Part shown: positions 41,258-47,247 of the stretch, one piece after another | How the letters are laid out: every line of letters starts with the position of its first letter | How positions within the stretch are numbered: the stretch's first letter is position 1 | Assembly: GCA_013398615.1 (NCBI GenBank) | Contig: VZSR01003807.1 | Location: 592,919-656,918 of the forward strand | Direction: 5' to 3' | DNA from: Brachypodius melanocephalos | Taxonomy: Eukaryota > Chordata > Aves > Passeriformes > Pycnonotidae | DNA: 64,000 nucleotides | Notes under the pieces: generated by a model | Told to the model about the DNA's origin: nothing | What the model saw: the letters and a program-made list of their open reading frames with translations, nothing else | The model's database searches: none | Made by a program: the position numbers and the translations under genes

Positions 41258-43115
41258 CTTTCCAATGAATTTAAGCTTGCAGAGAGGTTAGCACTGCTCC
41301 CGAGAATCCAATGCCATTGGTTGAGGCTCCAAACCAAGACAGTGGTCAGGGTCATGCACACTTCTCCCAGATCAGGTACTTGCATTGGTCTTTCTCACAC
41401 ACACACATGAAAACCATGTTCCAGAGACAGAAGGAGAGGCAAAGCAGGATACAAAACACTGGTTCCACAAGTATTCCAGAAAAGGAATTTTTCTTCTTCC
41501 CATTTTATTCCACAGCGGCAGAAAGTCACCGCCCCTGCGGTGCTCCTCTGTGTTTGCCCCGAGGCTGCCGGCAGGCGCCCGTTCCCGCACAGCACCTCGG
41601 CCAGCTCCCCACCGAGCTCCACATCTCCCGGTTCAACTCGGCATTGCCGAAGGAGAGCAAGAGAGAAACACAGAATTGATATGGCTGTTCGTGCTGCTGA
41701 ACCTGGGTGGCTGAGGCGTGCTTCTCAGAAATAACAATCTTGCTATAGAAGAAGCAACGGGAGAAAAGGTGTTGGGGTGGCCTTCCAAGGTGGTTGTTGC
41801 CCAGAAACCGGCTGGACACTGGTCTGAGTGATTGCTGATGAATGGCTGCCTTTGTATCACTTCTTTGTTTATATATATGACACATACATATTATATAAAC
41901 AATACCCTACCTTCTTGCACTTTCTGTGTACATTCATCAAGATTCCACACCATCACACGTTCATGAGAGGCAGAGCAGACAAGAAGTGGATTGATTTCAC
42001 TTCCAAAAGACAATGCAGAAATTGAGCAACAATGCCCTGACAAAAATAATGGCTGACAAAGGTAGACAAAGAGGAGTTAAATGAATCACTTCAAACAAAG
42101 ATTACAAATAATATAAAACTACAAACGGATAATGTACATGAAACCAACAAAACAATAACACATTTTTATTAACAGTTTCAAAATCATCTAAACTACAATG
42201 TAGCTATACTGGGTTTGGCTGGGATGGAGTTAACTTTCTTTCATAGCAGCTTGCATGGCACAGTACTTTGGATTTTGTGACAAAACCAGTGATGGTAACA
42301 CAGCAATGTTTTGGCTTTTGCCAAATACTGTTTGCACAGCATTGAGGCCTTCTTTTTTCCCACTTTTTCTCAGCTTTCCCAACCCAATAATAGGCTGAAG
42401 ATGCATAAGAGGTTGAGTGGGGACCCATCTGGAACAAATCTTTCAGTCTGCTGAACTGGCAAAGGGATATTCCCTACCATATGATGTTATGCTTAGCAAT
42501 AGAACTGCGGTATTGCAAGCAAGAAGGTGTTGAGGGCCTGGGACATTGACTCTAAGGTGGCTGTTGCTCAAAGCCTGTACTGAGATTAGTCTGGTTTTGG
42601 GGGTGGTGACTGCCTTGGTATAGCTTTTTTCTTTCTCTTCCCTTCATTCATCAACTACCTTTGTATCTACCGGCGATTTCCCACTTATTCCCATCCTGTG
42701 CTTTCCCCTACCCTGCTGGGAAGGAGTCAGCAGGAGACTGGGTGGTTTAGCTACCAGCCAAAGCCAACCCACCACAACAGCTTATTTTATTCTTCTCACA
42801 ATAAAAAAAGTTCATAACAAATGCTAATTCCTTTCCAGCATTGAAGTGAAACCTAACACTTCTACATTAGCCCCAAATATTTTATTTATAAATTAAAGCA
42901 GCAGTCTACAAAGGGCTCTATTCTAGCTTTACCTGAGCAGTGACTGTGTTCCAGACGCACAACTCATTGCGACTCACAGGGAAAGCACAGTGGTGGTGAC
43001 TGCACGCCAGCTGAAAGAGGGGCTCTGGCAGTTTGCCTTTAAACAAGTGTTTTTCGCTGACAACCTCAGGATCACGGCTTTCTCCAAAGGCGCAGCGGGC
43101 CCCGGCCCTCTCCAT
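2629..43115 (-). CDS. WDR27: WDR27, WD repeat-containing protein 27 (22 coding exons; 3' end outside window)
   Basis: WD40-repeat protein, presumably a beta-propeller scaffold; its cellular role is poorly defined. The 22 exons listed separately join in phase to 2,292 nt (764 codons). Human WDR27 is a little over 800 residues, so roughly 50 C-terminal residues are missing off the left edge. WD signatures run in order through the protein: NELCVWN (exon 1), VMVWNLDEC (exon 2), LISVSEDRTFKVWDY (exons 4-5), GLLIINLANFELEA (exon 9), LACGQADKTVLIFN (exon 16), LVSASEDRTLRVWS (exon 17), LEVFDLNAGC (exon 20), GDGIKLWDLRTLR (exon 21). The middle part (exons 10-15) is low in WD signatures and looks like a linker. 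The start at 43113-43115 (MERAGARC) is chosen because it resembles the human N-terminus; an in-frame ATG at 43206-43208 would add 31 residues of low-complexity, CpG-island sequence. The gene shares a CpG-island promoter with C6orf120. Identification is by recognition of the translated exons. Confidence 0.95.
3820..3847. repeat. Poly-T tract
   Basis: An uninterrupted run of about 27 T. It could be the poly(A) end of a minus-strand retrocopy whose body lies to the right, but the adjacent 500 bp matches nothing I recognise and no flanking duplication was found. Confidence 0.6.
6970..7400 (-). mobile_element. ERV LTR fragment, minus orientation
   Basis: On the minus strand it has a TATA box (TTATAAAAGG, around 7158-7168) followed about 130 bp later by an AATAAA poly(A) signal, the U3-R-U5 order of a retroviral LTR. 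Its wording (TTGGGAAGGCTGACCTGGAA and the run around GGGCAGTCCAAGAGCC) resembles a common avian LTR family. Boundaries are approximate, no target duplication was found, and no internal retroviral genes are present. Confidence 0.65.
7683..8065 (-). mobile_element. CR1 LINE fragment, minus orientation
   Basis: It begins with ATAGAATCACAAAGTG, a degraded form of the CR1 3' end read in reverse, and continues with CR1-like text (CAGCCCAGGACATCATAAGC, TTTGCACTTCCCCTTG). Insertions and deletions interrupt it. It is a 5'-truncated copy, dead as a coding element. Confidence 0.75.
8225..8265. repeat. Perfect hairpin ATTATGGCT-TT-AGCCATAAT
   Basis: A 9-bp perfect stem with a 2-nt loop at 8244-8263, next to a minus-strand AATAAA (8236-8241). 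The combination hints at an old LTR R region, but nothing else supports that. Confidence 0.4.
8795..10211 (+). mobile_element. Long solo ERV LTR with 5-bp target-site duplication
   Basis: It starts TGTTGTGGTTTGAG and ends CTCAAAACCATTACA; these ends are imperfect inverted repeats with TG...CA termini. It is flanked by identical ACTGT at 8790-8794 and 10212-10216. An AATAAA at 10107-10112 lies about 100 bp from the right end, which sets the plus orientation. The left third is GC-rich (about 8950-9350). No gag, pol or env reading frame is present, so this is a solo LTR left by recombination, about 1.4 kb long. Class inference (ERVL-like, from the 5-bp duplication and TGTTGTGG end) is tentative. 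Confidence 0.85.
13878..13975 (-). CDS. WDR27: WDR27 coding exon 21
   Basis: 98 nt from TTTTATAG to TGAG|GTAAGA. It reads GSSFSTQQPEAYNLFLTT then GDGIKLWDLRTL, a strong WD motif. It is followed by an intron of about 11 kb. Confidence 0.95.
14027..14215 (-). mobile_element. CR1 LINE 3' fragment, minus orientation
   Basis: It begins TATAGAATCATAGAATATCC, the reverse of the conserved CR1 3' end, and runs through CR1 text (CCAGATGCTCCTTGAGCTCT, CTTGGTGCTGGGACCACTTC). It is 5'-truncated, as most avian CR1 copies are, and sits about 50 bp from WDR27 exon 21. Confidence 0.85.
14216..17870. other. WDR27 intron 20, remainder
   Basis: AT-rich intron with no further recognisable exon or transposon. 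The reading frames at 15.0 and 15.5 kb are short and show no family resemblance. Confidence 0.6.
17871..17992 (-). CDS. WDR27: WDR27 coding exon 20
   Basis: 122 nt from a GGACAG acceptor to an ATAAG|GTAGAT donor. It reads IVLTAGSNRALEVFDLN through RPIHQICQNK, highly similar to human. An upstream CACAG acceptor would create a stop at the junction. Confidence 0.94.
17993..18295 (-). other. WDR27: U12-type (minor spliceosome) intron of WDR27
   Basis: A 303-bp intron with donor GTATCCTTTGT, which matches the U12 consensus RTATCCTTTRY at every position. A branch-site-like CTTTAAC (18009-18015) resembles CCTTAAC and puts its adenosine about 17 nt from the acceptor AG. There is no strong polypyrimidine tract before the acceptor. 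Known of the family: such introns number only several hundred per vertebrate genome. Confidence 0.85.
18296..18393 (-). CDS. WDR27: WDR27 coding exon 19 (ends at a U12-type donor)
   Basis: 98 nt after a TTTTTGCAG acceptor, reading YKQRSVCKLVQKF... to ITSLSAVNEFYS. The boundary is fixed by homology (NEFYS then IVLTAG) and falls exactly at GTATCCTTT, the consensus donor of minor-spliceosome introns. Confidence 0.9.
18394..20777. other. WDR27 intron 18
   Basis: Contains the LTR fragment at 19154-19290. The rest is AT-rich with nothing else recognised. Confidence 0.6.
19154..19290 (-). mobile_element. ERV LTR end fragment, minus orientation
   Basis: It starts TGTACTGGGTCTGGTTGGGG and continues GGAGTTAATTTTCTTCATAG, the same family as the longer LTR at 42.2-42.8 kb read from the same end. 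Only about 137 bp is kept; the rest of the element is missing. Confidence 0.75.
20778..20911 (-). CDS. WDR27: WDR27 coding exon 18
   Basis: 134 nt between GTTTCAG and AACG|GTGAGT. It reads GKEKFHKTVRFAQFYF... to DTTKDDLKR and aligns with the human IQSAQFYYIDAFILL segment. Confidence 0.93.
21483..21604 (-). CDS. WDR27: WDR27 coding exon 17
   Basis: 122 nt reading GHDGAVNSVGWSHDRKW then LVSASEDRTLRVWSVC, the most typical GH-to-WD repeat of the gene. The acceptor is TTTTATTAG and the donor is TCTG|GTAATT. Confidence 0.95.
23950..24062. repeat. AT-rich tandem repeat, unit near ATATAACATAT
   Basis: About ten imperfect copies of a 7-11-bp unit built on TAACATA with variable TA insertions. It is an intronic minisatellite, likely variable in length. 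Confidence 0.8.
24644..24733 (-). CDS. WDR27: WDR27 coding exon 16
   Basis: 90 nt from CTTTATAG to TCAG|GTAAAT. It reads DGELLACGQADKTVLIFN followed by a short loop to NVFS, a canonical WD strand pair. Confidence 0.93.
25851..25954 (-). CDS. WDR27: WDR27 coding exon 15
   Basis: 104 nt reading CKNKEYPLESYPP... to IFCVKYSG, with donor TTCTG|GTAAGT and acceptor TCTTTGAAG. The EYPxE and CVxYSG blocks align with human WDR27, and the phases match exons 14 and 16. Confidence 0.88.
27091..27162 (-). CDS. WDR27: WDR27 coding exon 14
   Basis: 72 nt after a CTCTTGTAG acceptor, reading RMTMFSPNTNLKRK to KTSYK, with donor AAATG|GTAGGT. The MTMFSP block is the conserved anchor. The stop codon seen in open translation lies just past the donor, inside the intron. 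Confidence 0.88.
27687..27765 (-). CDS. WDR27: WDR27 coding exon 13 (CAGGAG tandem acceptor)
   Basis: 79 nt (76 if the second AG is used) with donor CACG|GTGAGT. It reads VKSTVKDKPLVFHNKIKS to GYTAAP, matching the conserved KDQRLVFHSK / SSGY block of human WDR27. The first AG pairs in frame with the weak donor of exon 12; the second AG pairs with the strong donor. Confidence 0.9.
29052..29104 (-). CDS. WDR27: WDR27 coding exon 12 (two overlapping donors)
   Basis: A short exon reading SWLVPNTISTLNVIETYG after a GACTTCCAG acceptor. Two donors overlap: GGTT|GTAAGT (exon ends 29052) and TATG|GTTGTA (exon ends 29055). Each stays in frame with only one of the two acceptors of exon 13. The exon is weakly conserved, but its phases fit both neighbours. 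Confidence 0.75.
29640..30505 (+). mobile_element. CR1 LINE, 5'-truncated, plus orientation
   Basis: About 865 bp of CR1 inserted antisense to WDR27. The left part holds a decayed reverse-transcriptase segment (an open frame at 29672-29953 with VDIVYFDFSKS, the CR1 form of a polymerase block). The right part is 3' UTR ending CCAGCCATTCTGTGATTTC, the CR1 terminus. Frameshifts and internal deletions make it inactive. Confidence 0.92.
30647..30780 (-). CDS. WDR27: WDR27 coding exon 11
   Basis: 134 nt from a TTGCTGCAG acceptor to a CCAG|GTACAG donor. It reads VLCLITSMFEDTIAVLEVN... to NEKSLSVIA. A CR1 element lies in the next intron, about 140 bp from the exon's 3' end. Confidence 0.92.
31689..31756 (-). 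CDS. WDR27: WDR27 coding exon 10
   Basis: 68 nt reading GYSDLSIQIARSCALTKK to ANGK, with donor AAAG|GTGAGT and a GGTAAAG acceptor. It aligns with the human SLSILLAGSCAL segment. Confidence 0.9.
32193..32275 (-). CDS. WDR27: WDR27 coding exon 9
   Basis: 83 nt reading YFWIGTSTGLLIIN... to EAFLSYR, a clear WD strand, with donor AGAG|GTATGT. The acceptor must be ATACTAG: the nearer-consensus CCCAG eight bases upstream would shift the frame and give a stop within a few codons. Confidence 0.88.
35290..35422 (-). CDS. WDR27: WDR27 coding exon 8
   Basis: 133 nt between CTTCCTTAG and AACAC|GTAAGT. It codes for a polar, poorly conserved linker (GGGQNNSKLC... to FHNEENT) with a more conserved SLPILSIEHCD core. 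It leaves in phase 2. Confidence 0.85.
36722..36836 (-). CDS. WDR27: WDR27 coding exon 7
   Basis: 115 nt with a strong TTTTCTTGCAG acceptor and an ATAG|GTAGCG donor. It reads LWTFSLISDHNYRC... to KTWKSGKEI, continuing the WD strand from exon 6 into a basic linker. Confidence 0.92.
37751..37821 (-). CDS. WDR27: WDR27 coding exon 6
   Basis: 71 nt reading AFPLLSLLIDEENKQ... to TGCAEGQ, with donor ACAG|GTAAGA. The acceptor is a GAGCAG tandem site; using the upstream AG would start the exon at 37824 and add one alanine. Confidence 0.92.
38313..38364 (-). CDS. WDR27: WDR27 coding exon 5
   Basis: A 52-nt exon reading VWDYSTSQLIYQSGIIT, with acceptor CCCTAAAG and donor ACAG|GTAATT. It completes the WD repeat begun in exon 4. 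Its polypyrimidine tract is made from an expanded simple repeat just upstream. Confidence 0.92.
38365..39112 (-). other. WDR27: WDR27 intron 4, GC-AG type
   Basis: The donor is AAG|GCAAGA at 39111-39113 and the acceptor is CCCTAAAG at 38365-38366. Apart from the C at position +2 the donor fits the strong consensus expected of GC-AG introns. Confidence 0.88.
38374..38418. repeat. (ACAAAA)n simple repeat beside exon 5
   Basis: A run of A's followed by about five ACAAAA-type units. On the minus strand it reads as T-rich (TTTTTG) units ending about 10 bp from the WDR27 exon 5 acceptor, so it forms most of that polypyrimidine tract. Confidence 0.9.
39113..39226 (-). CDS. WDR27: WDR27 coding exon 4 (followed by a GC-AG donor)
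   Basis: 114 nt, 38 codons, reading NEAVLAELDGHLAPV... to SVSEDRTFK. The acceptor is AATCACAG. The donor is AAG|GCAAGA, so the next intron is GC-AG; no GT alternative keeps the SEDRTFK-VWDY continuity. Confidence 0.92.
39696..39820 (-). CDS. WDR27: WDR27 coding exon 3
   Basis: 125 nt from a TTGCTGCAG acceptor to an AAAG|GTGAGA donor. It reads GLTPRGIVIGTLLG... ending VAVCAGNQIYVLSAK, matching the corresponding human segment closely. It enters in phase 1 and leaves in phase 0. Confidence 0.93.
41208..41256. repeat. (TTA)n microsatellite
   Basis: About 16 perfect TTA/TAT units. It produces poly-isoleucine in open translation on either strand, which is an artefact. Confidence 0.97.
41515..41660. 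other. Small GC-rich, CpG-containing island in WDR27 intron 2
   Basis: About 145 bp with much higher GC and CpG content than the surrounding intron. Several overlapping reading frames cross it on both strands but none resembles a known protein. It directly precedes an LTR fragment and may be part of the same or another LTR; origin uncertain. Confidence 0.4.
41740..41880 (-). mobile_element. Degraded ERV LTR fragment, minus orientation
   Basis: The stretch around AAGGTGGTTGTTGCCCAGAA and GGCTGGACACTGGTCTGAG resembles the central part of the avian LTR family seen at 42.2-42.8 kb (which reads AAGGTGGCTGTTGCTCAAAG). It ends about 30 bp from WDR27 exon 2. Confidence 0.6.
41911..42052 (-). CDS. 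WDR27: WDR27 coding exon 2
   Basis: 142 nt between a TTTGTCAG acceptor and an AAG|GTAGGG donor. It reads PLFLSGHCC... to MVWNLDECTQKVQE, a complete WD unit with the conserved NPLLVCSAS strand. A degraded LTR fragment ends only about 30 bp from its 3' side. Confidence 0.93.
42053..42932. other. WDR27 intron 1
   Basis: Mostly the solo LTR, with about 150 bp of plain AT-rich sequence on each side of it. Confidence 0.7.
42205..42779 (-). mobile_element. Solo ERV LTR, minus orientation
   Basis: About 575 bp. Read on the minus strand it opens TGTTGTGGTGGGTTGGC and closes near CCAAACCCAGTA, the termini of a common avian ERVL-type LTR. Both flanks are non-retroviral, so it is a solo LTR. The left end has lost the expected TG, and the flanks (GCTAT and GCTTA) are at best an eroded duplication. 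It sits in the first intron of WDR27, 150 bp from exon 1. Confidence 0.8.
42933..43115 (-). CDS. WDR27: WDR27 coding exon 1
   Basis: Codes for 61 residues from MERAGARC to NTVTAQ, ending at a CAG|GTAAAG donor (phase 0). It holds the first WD strand (CAFPVSRNELCVWN). The ATG lies inside the CpG island. The same frame stays open upstream to an ATG at 43206-43208, so a longer N-terminus cannot be excluded. Confidence 0.9.
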
Positions 43116-43452
43116 CCTGCGGGCTGCCAGCGGCCCCGCGGCGGAGCCGGACCACCGAGGCCGCCTTCCGCCGCCGGCTGCGTCCTGATCGAGGGGCCGA
43201 GGGGTCACGGCCCCGCTCGGGGCTCCCTCCCGCCGGGAGACGGAGAGACCTAGGTTTATGTCGACATTCGAATAATGTCACTAACCCACGGAGGGACAAC
43301 TATCCTCCAGCAAACATCTTACATCCAATCTCAGCGCATCGGAAGGACGACTTCTCTAACCTTACGCTTCCGAGCTGCAAGCCGCTTCACTCACCGCCCC
43401 CGGTGCGTCCCCGCCCTCCCCAGGCCCTCCCCTCAGCCCGCCCGCCGCGCGC

Positions 43453-43460
43453 TCTCGCGA
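43453..43460. promoter_or_regulatory. TCTCGCGA promoter motif
   Basis: Matches eight bases of the TCTCGCGAGA element found in CpG-island promoters and known to bind BANP; the last two bases are TA instead of GA. It lies between the two divergent genes. Confidence 0.55.
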
Positions 43461-43559
43461 TACCGGGGGCGCGGCCGTGCCCGGGGCGGGGCGGGAGCGC
43501 CCGGCGGTACCGGCGGCGTTCGGGAGCGCGCGGCGGCTCCACCCGCCCCCAGCGACTCC

Positions 43560-43823
43560 CCCCGCGCCGCCGCGGGCCGGGCTCGGCCGGGCACAGCGAG
43601 CGGCCGCCGCGGGGCGCAGGCGGAGCGCCGCACCGCCCTGCGCACCTCCTCCTCGGCGCCGGCCTCCTCTCGGCCGCCGCGCTGCCCCCGGGCCCGCCCC
43701 GGGGAGGGGCTTTCCCGCGGCGCCCCGGCCGCGCTGCGCTGCCGCACGTCCGCGGAGTCCCCGCTGCTCTTCCTCGCCGTGGCTGCGGCCGAGCCGGAGC
43801 CGGAGCCCCGCGGCAGGTCGGAG
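43560..43823 (+). other. C6orf120: C6orf120 5'-untranslated exon 1 (3' end defined by donor)
   Basis: A consensus donor GGAG|GTGAGC at 43823/43824 in the CpG island fits the acceptor at 45464-45465 just before the coding exon. The left limit is a guess. No coding sequence is assigned to it. Confidence 0.55.
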
Positions 43824-45465
43824 GTGAGCCGTGCCCCAGCCCTTGGCCGGAGGGGTGACGCCGGGCCCGACGCTGGGCCCAGCGCGGAGCTGCCCGCGTC
43901 CCCCGGAGCCGCCGCCGCCCCAGGCGGGGATCCCGCCCGCGGGGAGGCGGGGGCGAGCCGGGGCGAGCAGAGCTGCTCGTTCGGGGCTCTGTCCAAGGTC
44001 TTTCGGAGTCGCTTCCCCCGAGCGCTGCGCCAGAACCAGGACGCTTTCGTTCTTTCCTGGATAACTTTTAATTCTTATCTGGTCAGATGTGAAGCTCCTG
44101 CTGTAGCTCCGCTCGACTTTTTCATCACTACTTCGATGTACAAGTGACAGCTTTCTGATACGGGCGCCACAAGACTGTTTATTCCTGTGGCTGTTGAGGG
44201 AGTTCTGTCAGTCTGACAGGTTCAGCGAATACGGCACCTCGTTCTTTTATGCTGTCTTTGCAGAATTGTGGCCTTACAGTAGAGAGGCCTCTGGGGCAGA
44301 AAACGTCGAACTACAGAAACAGTTGGGCAATTCTTTTCTATTTTTTTTCTCCCCTAGTGACATCTCAGTGGAAGTAATGCAGTTTGTTTTGATACTTAGC
44401 AGAGTACAAAACGAGTTACAGGCAGCTTTCTGGTTTCAGATAATTGTAGTGTCCTTATGGAAGGAATAAGGGGATAAGAACCTTCCTCTTAAGCATGAAG
44501 GTGTTCAGGCTTGTGGCTCCTGTCATTTGCATGTCAAATTCAGTCCGCTGTATACTTTGGAAGGCTTCAGCATGGTTTGGAAGTTGTTGCTTTGCACACA
44601 GAGACTTAGTGCAGCTGTTCAGAAGGCTGAAGTGTGGCAGACACGCGCAGGCTGCCCGACTGGGAGTGTGCAGCAAGGAGGGAACAGGCTGTAAGAGCCT
44701 TGATCTTGCAGCAGTCCTTTCCATCTTCCCCTTGTCCCAGTACCTTCGGCCTTGCCTTTTGTATGCAAGTGCTGTAAAGAGCTGAGTGTTTGAACTGTAA
44801 CAAAACTTTCTTGAAAGTAAATGCGTTTTTTCCGGGAAAACATGCTGAATTTGGCCCTAGAAACAAGCCATACATTAGGATCATATATTAATGTATTACC
44901 TCATTGGATAATTTGTTTTTGTTTCTAACTCAATCCCAGTGCAAGTTGGAATGCCTACTGCTTGAAGTCCACATCCAGATTTGAACCTTTACTGTCTTTT
45001 GAAGTTGAGAGGATGGGGATGGGAAAACAAATAGGATGCCCTAGATACCTCATATAAAGTTAAGCATCTTCAAGCATGCAAAAACCTTCCTTATTTGATT
45101 TTTTGGTTATTTTTAAAGTGAAGCTAAAATTATTATTGAGTTTCATCCCTTCTGGGTACTTGTCAAGTTTGGCATAGACGCAGGTATAATGAAACTAAAG
45201 TCTCTGTCAGTTCTGCTGAAAGAACACTGGCTTGATTAATTTCTGTTTAACTTTTATAAATATAAGCCATTTTATTCTGACAAAGTTCTGAATCTTAGGA
45301 CTGGTTTCTGTGACTATTAAAAAATACAAGTTAATGAACATAATTGAAGTTAACTTTGTATGGACTAGAGAGGATTTATAAGAATTACCAAATTTAAAAA
45401 AACCCAACAGGTTACTTCCAAGAAGGGCGTATACTAAAATCTGAATTGTGTTTTGTATTCCTAAG
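43824..45465 (+). other. C6orf120: C6orf120 5'-UTR intron
   Basis: About 1.6 kb. The first 200 bp is still CpG island; the rest is ordinary intron with no recognised repeat or RNA gene. It ends TTTTGTATTCCTAAG. Confidence 0.6.
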
Positions 45466-45509
45466 GTAGCACACGGGACACAAGAATAATCCAAATACAA
45501 CTGAAGACC

Positions 45510-46067
45510 ATGGCAACACACTGGAGAAGAATCCTGACAGTATTTGTGACAGCTCAAGTACTATTTGTGGTAAATGCCTTTGAGGAAGAGGATGTACCGG
45601 AGGAATGGATTCTTCTTCATGTTGTCCAAGGTCAGATTGGAGCGGGGAACTACAGCTATTTGAGACTAAATCACGAGGGAAAGATCGTTCTTCAGATGCG
45701 GAGTTTAAAAGGTGATGCGGATTTGTACGTGTCTGATGTGACACTTCACCCCAGCTTTGACGACTACGAGTTACAGTCTGTAACTTGTGGCCAGGACATC
45801 GTCCACGTGCCTGCGCACTTCCGCCGCCCGGTGGGAATTGGGATTTACGGCCATCCCTCTCACCTGGAGAGCGAGTTTGAAATGAAGGTGTACTACGATC
45901 GAACAGTTGTACAGTACCCGTTTGGTGAGGCTTCTTACAACCCCGAGGAGATGGAGGCAAACCAGAAATATTCACAGAATACAGAAGATGAATCTCAGGA
46001 TGAGGAGTCTGTTTTCTGGACTATACTTATTGGAATCTTGAAATTAATACTTGAAATCCTTTTTTAA
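45510..46067 (+). CDS. C6orf120: C6orf120 homologue (UPF0669 family), complete
   Basis: A 185-residue protein encoded in one exon, close to the 191 residues of the human protein. Residues 1-23 (MATHWRRI... to VVNA) form a typical signal peptide with a hydrophobic VFVTAQVLFVV core. The mature part has one N-glycosylation sequon (N47-Y-S) and conserved blocks such as SYLRLNHEG, GDADLYVSD and HPSFDDYELQS. The last 19 residues (SVFWTILIGILKLILEILF) are strongly hydrophobic, so the protein could be membrane-tethered although the human protein has been described as secreted. The ATG has a good context (A at -3, G at +4), and no ATG occurs in the 44 nt between the splice acceptor and the start. It shares a promoter region with WDR27 and converges on PHF10. 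Molecular function is not established; it has been linked to apoptosis in liver and immune cells. Confidence 0.97.
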   Translation: MATHWRRILTVFVTAQVLFVVNAFEEEDVPEEWILLHVVQGQIGAGNYSYLRLNHEGKIVLQMRSLKGDADLYVSDVTLHPSFDDYELQSVTCGQDIVHVPAHFRRPVGIGIYGHPSHLESEFEMKVYYDRTVVQYPFGEASYNPEEMEANQKYSQNTEDESQDEESVFWTILIGILKLILEILF

Positions 46068-47125
46068 ATTGATACACACTGGACTTAAGACACACTTCAT
46101 CCTGTGAAATTGGTATGAGTGACTTGCTGTAATATTTAATACTCACTATGTTTCCTGAAGAGATATTCAGGTTACATTTCCTAAACCAGAAAGGAAGTGG
46201 GGAGAAAAAGCCATATTTAATTTTATATTGTAAATCCTCCCCAATATGTAAAATGAGCAACCAGGACAGTATTTGCAGTGCTTGTCAGAGATCAGGGCTT
46301 AAAAATGAATGTATAGTTGGGATCTTGTTAAATTCACTTAAAATAGGTGCTTAGGAAATCAATTCCAATTCAGTATTTCCTATTGTTTTTTATAAAGAGG
46401 AATGAATAAACTACTGCACTTCAGTCCCCCTCTCAATTTAGAGCATATTTGAAAATAAAACCTGCTTCTTTTCTGAGCAAGCATCTCCAGTAAAACTGAT
46501 CAGCAATTTGTTTGAGCGTATTCATGAAGTTGAGGAGCTTAGGGTGAAGGAAGGAGAGAACAATCAATCACCTAAGGGAATAGATGGTCTGTACTTTGAT
46601 TGTGTGTGCTCTACATCACATCAGCCATCTGTCAAACAGGATGGTCCAATCACTCATCACCACTACAAATCCATGACCTGAATCAAGTGCATGTTGCTTC
46701 TTTGCTGTTACTGCAGGGAGAGGGAGACTTCAGCTGTTGTTACTTGTCAATATGACATTTTCGTCTCTCATTAAAAACAACACAGCACATAGGTACCTCA
46801 AACTTGAGAGGTGCTTTCTTACACTTCCCTTAATAGCTTTTTGTGAGAGATTTTTTTTTCAATCTCATATTTATGAGTAAGTCATTAGCTTGCAAGGAAA
46901 ATTTCTGCTGAAAGGGGTTTGCAGTATATTGTAAGAAGGTCGTCTCATGCCCACTCTTCTTTAGAAGTAACTTTTACCAGGAATACTTTTTGCTTTGGTT
47001 GAGTATTTCAGAAGAACCAGTTGCTATGCAAATAAGGTACATTTAAATTGCTCTGTAATTTTCTTTTCACAGAGCTTACTGATAAGTGCACTGAAATAAA
47101 CAAGTGTGTTACTATAATTTTATAC
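46068..47125 (+). other. C6orf120: C6orf120 3' UTR
   Basis: AT-rich sequence after the stop. Plus-strand AATAAA signals lie at 46405-46410, 46454-46459 and 47095-47100, so short (about 0.4 kb) and long (about 1.05 kb) 3' ends are both possible. Confidence 0.7.
47095..47100 (+). promoter_or_regulatory. C6orf120: Distal poly(A) signal of C6orf120
   Basis: AATAAA followed by a GT- and T-rich stretch (GTGTGTTACTATAATTTT), the usual downstream element. It is the last good signal before the PHF10 3' end. Confidence 0.6.
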
Positions 47126-47247
47126 AAATGCATTTCATTCCTGAAAGACTTTTCTTTTTTTTTGCGTGGAAATTTGGCTTGCCTCTCTCAACAGCTGACA
47201 GGACATTAGTGACTTGTATCACAAAAAAAATCATTACATAGACAAAG

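Larger units (their letters stand above)
39227..41910. other. WDR27 introns 2-3, non-exonic parts
   Basis: Introns 39227-39695 and 39821-41910. The latter holds a (TTA)n microsatellite, a short GC-rich island and an LTR fragment, listed separately; the rest is unremarkable. Confidence 0.55.
43050..44050. promoter_or_regulatory. CpG-island bidirectional promoter of WDR27 and C6orf120
   Basis: About 1 kb of dense CpG between the divergent first exons of WDR27 (minus) and C6orf120 (plus). Visible elements are overlapping GC boxes GGGGCGGGGCGGG at 43483-43495, a TCTCGCGA motif at 43453-43460 and a CCAAT at 43324-43328. No TATA box is seen. The many long GC-rich reading frames here (up to 290 codons) arise because stops are rare in such composition and are not genes. 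Exact start sites cannot be read from sequence. Confidence 0.9.

Noticed and set aside
41114..41410. 98-codon frame with a poly-isoleucine run
   Set aside because: The run is the (TTA)n microsatellite; both strands give the same artefact.
43275..44147. 290-codon plus-strand frame and overlapping 187-, 151- and 116-codon frames on both strands
   Set aside because: All lie in the CpG island, where stop codons are rare; composition is P/A/R/G low complexity, frames overlap on both strands, and none resembles a known protein.
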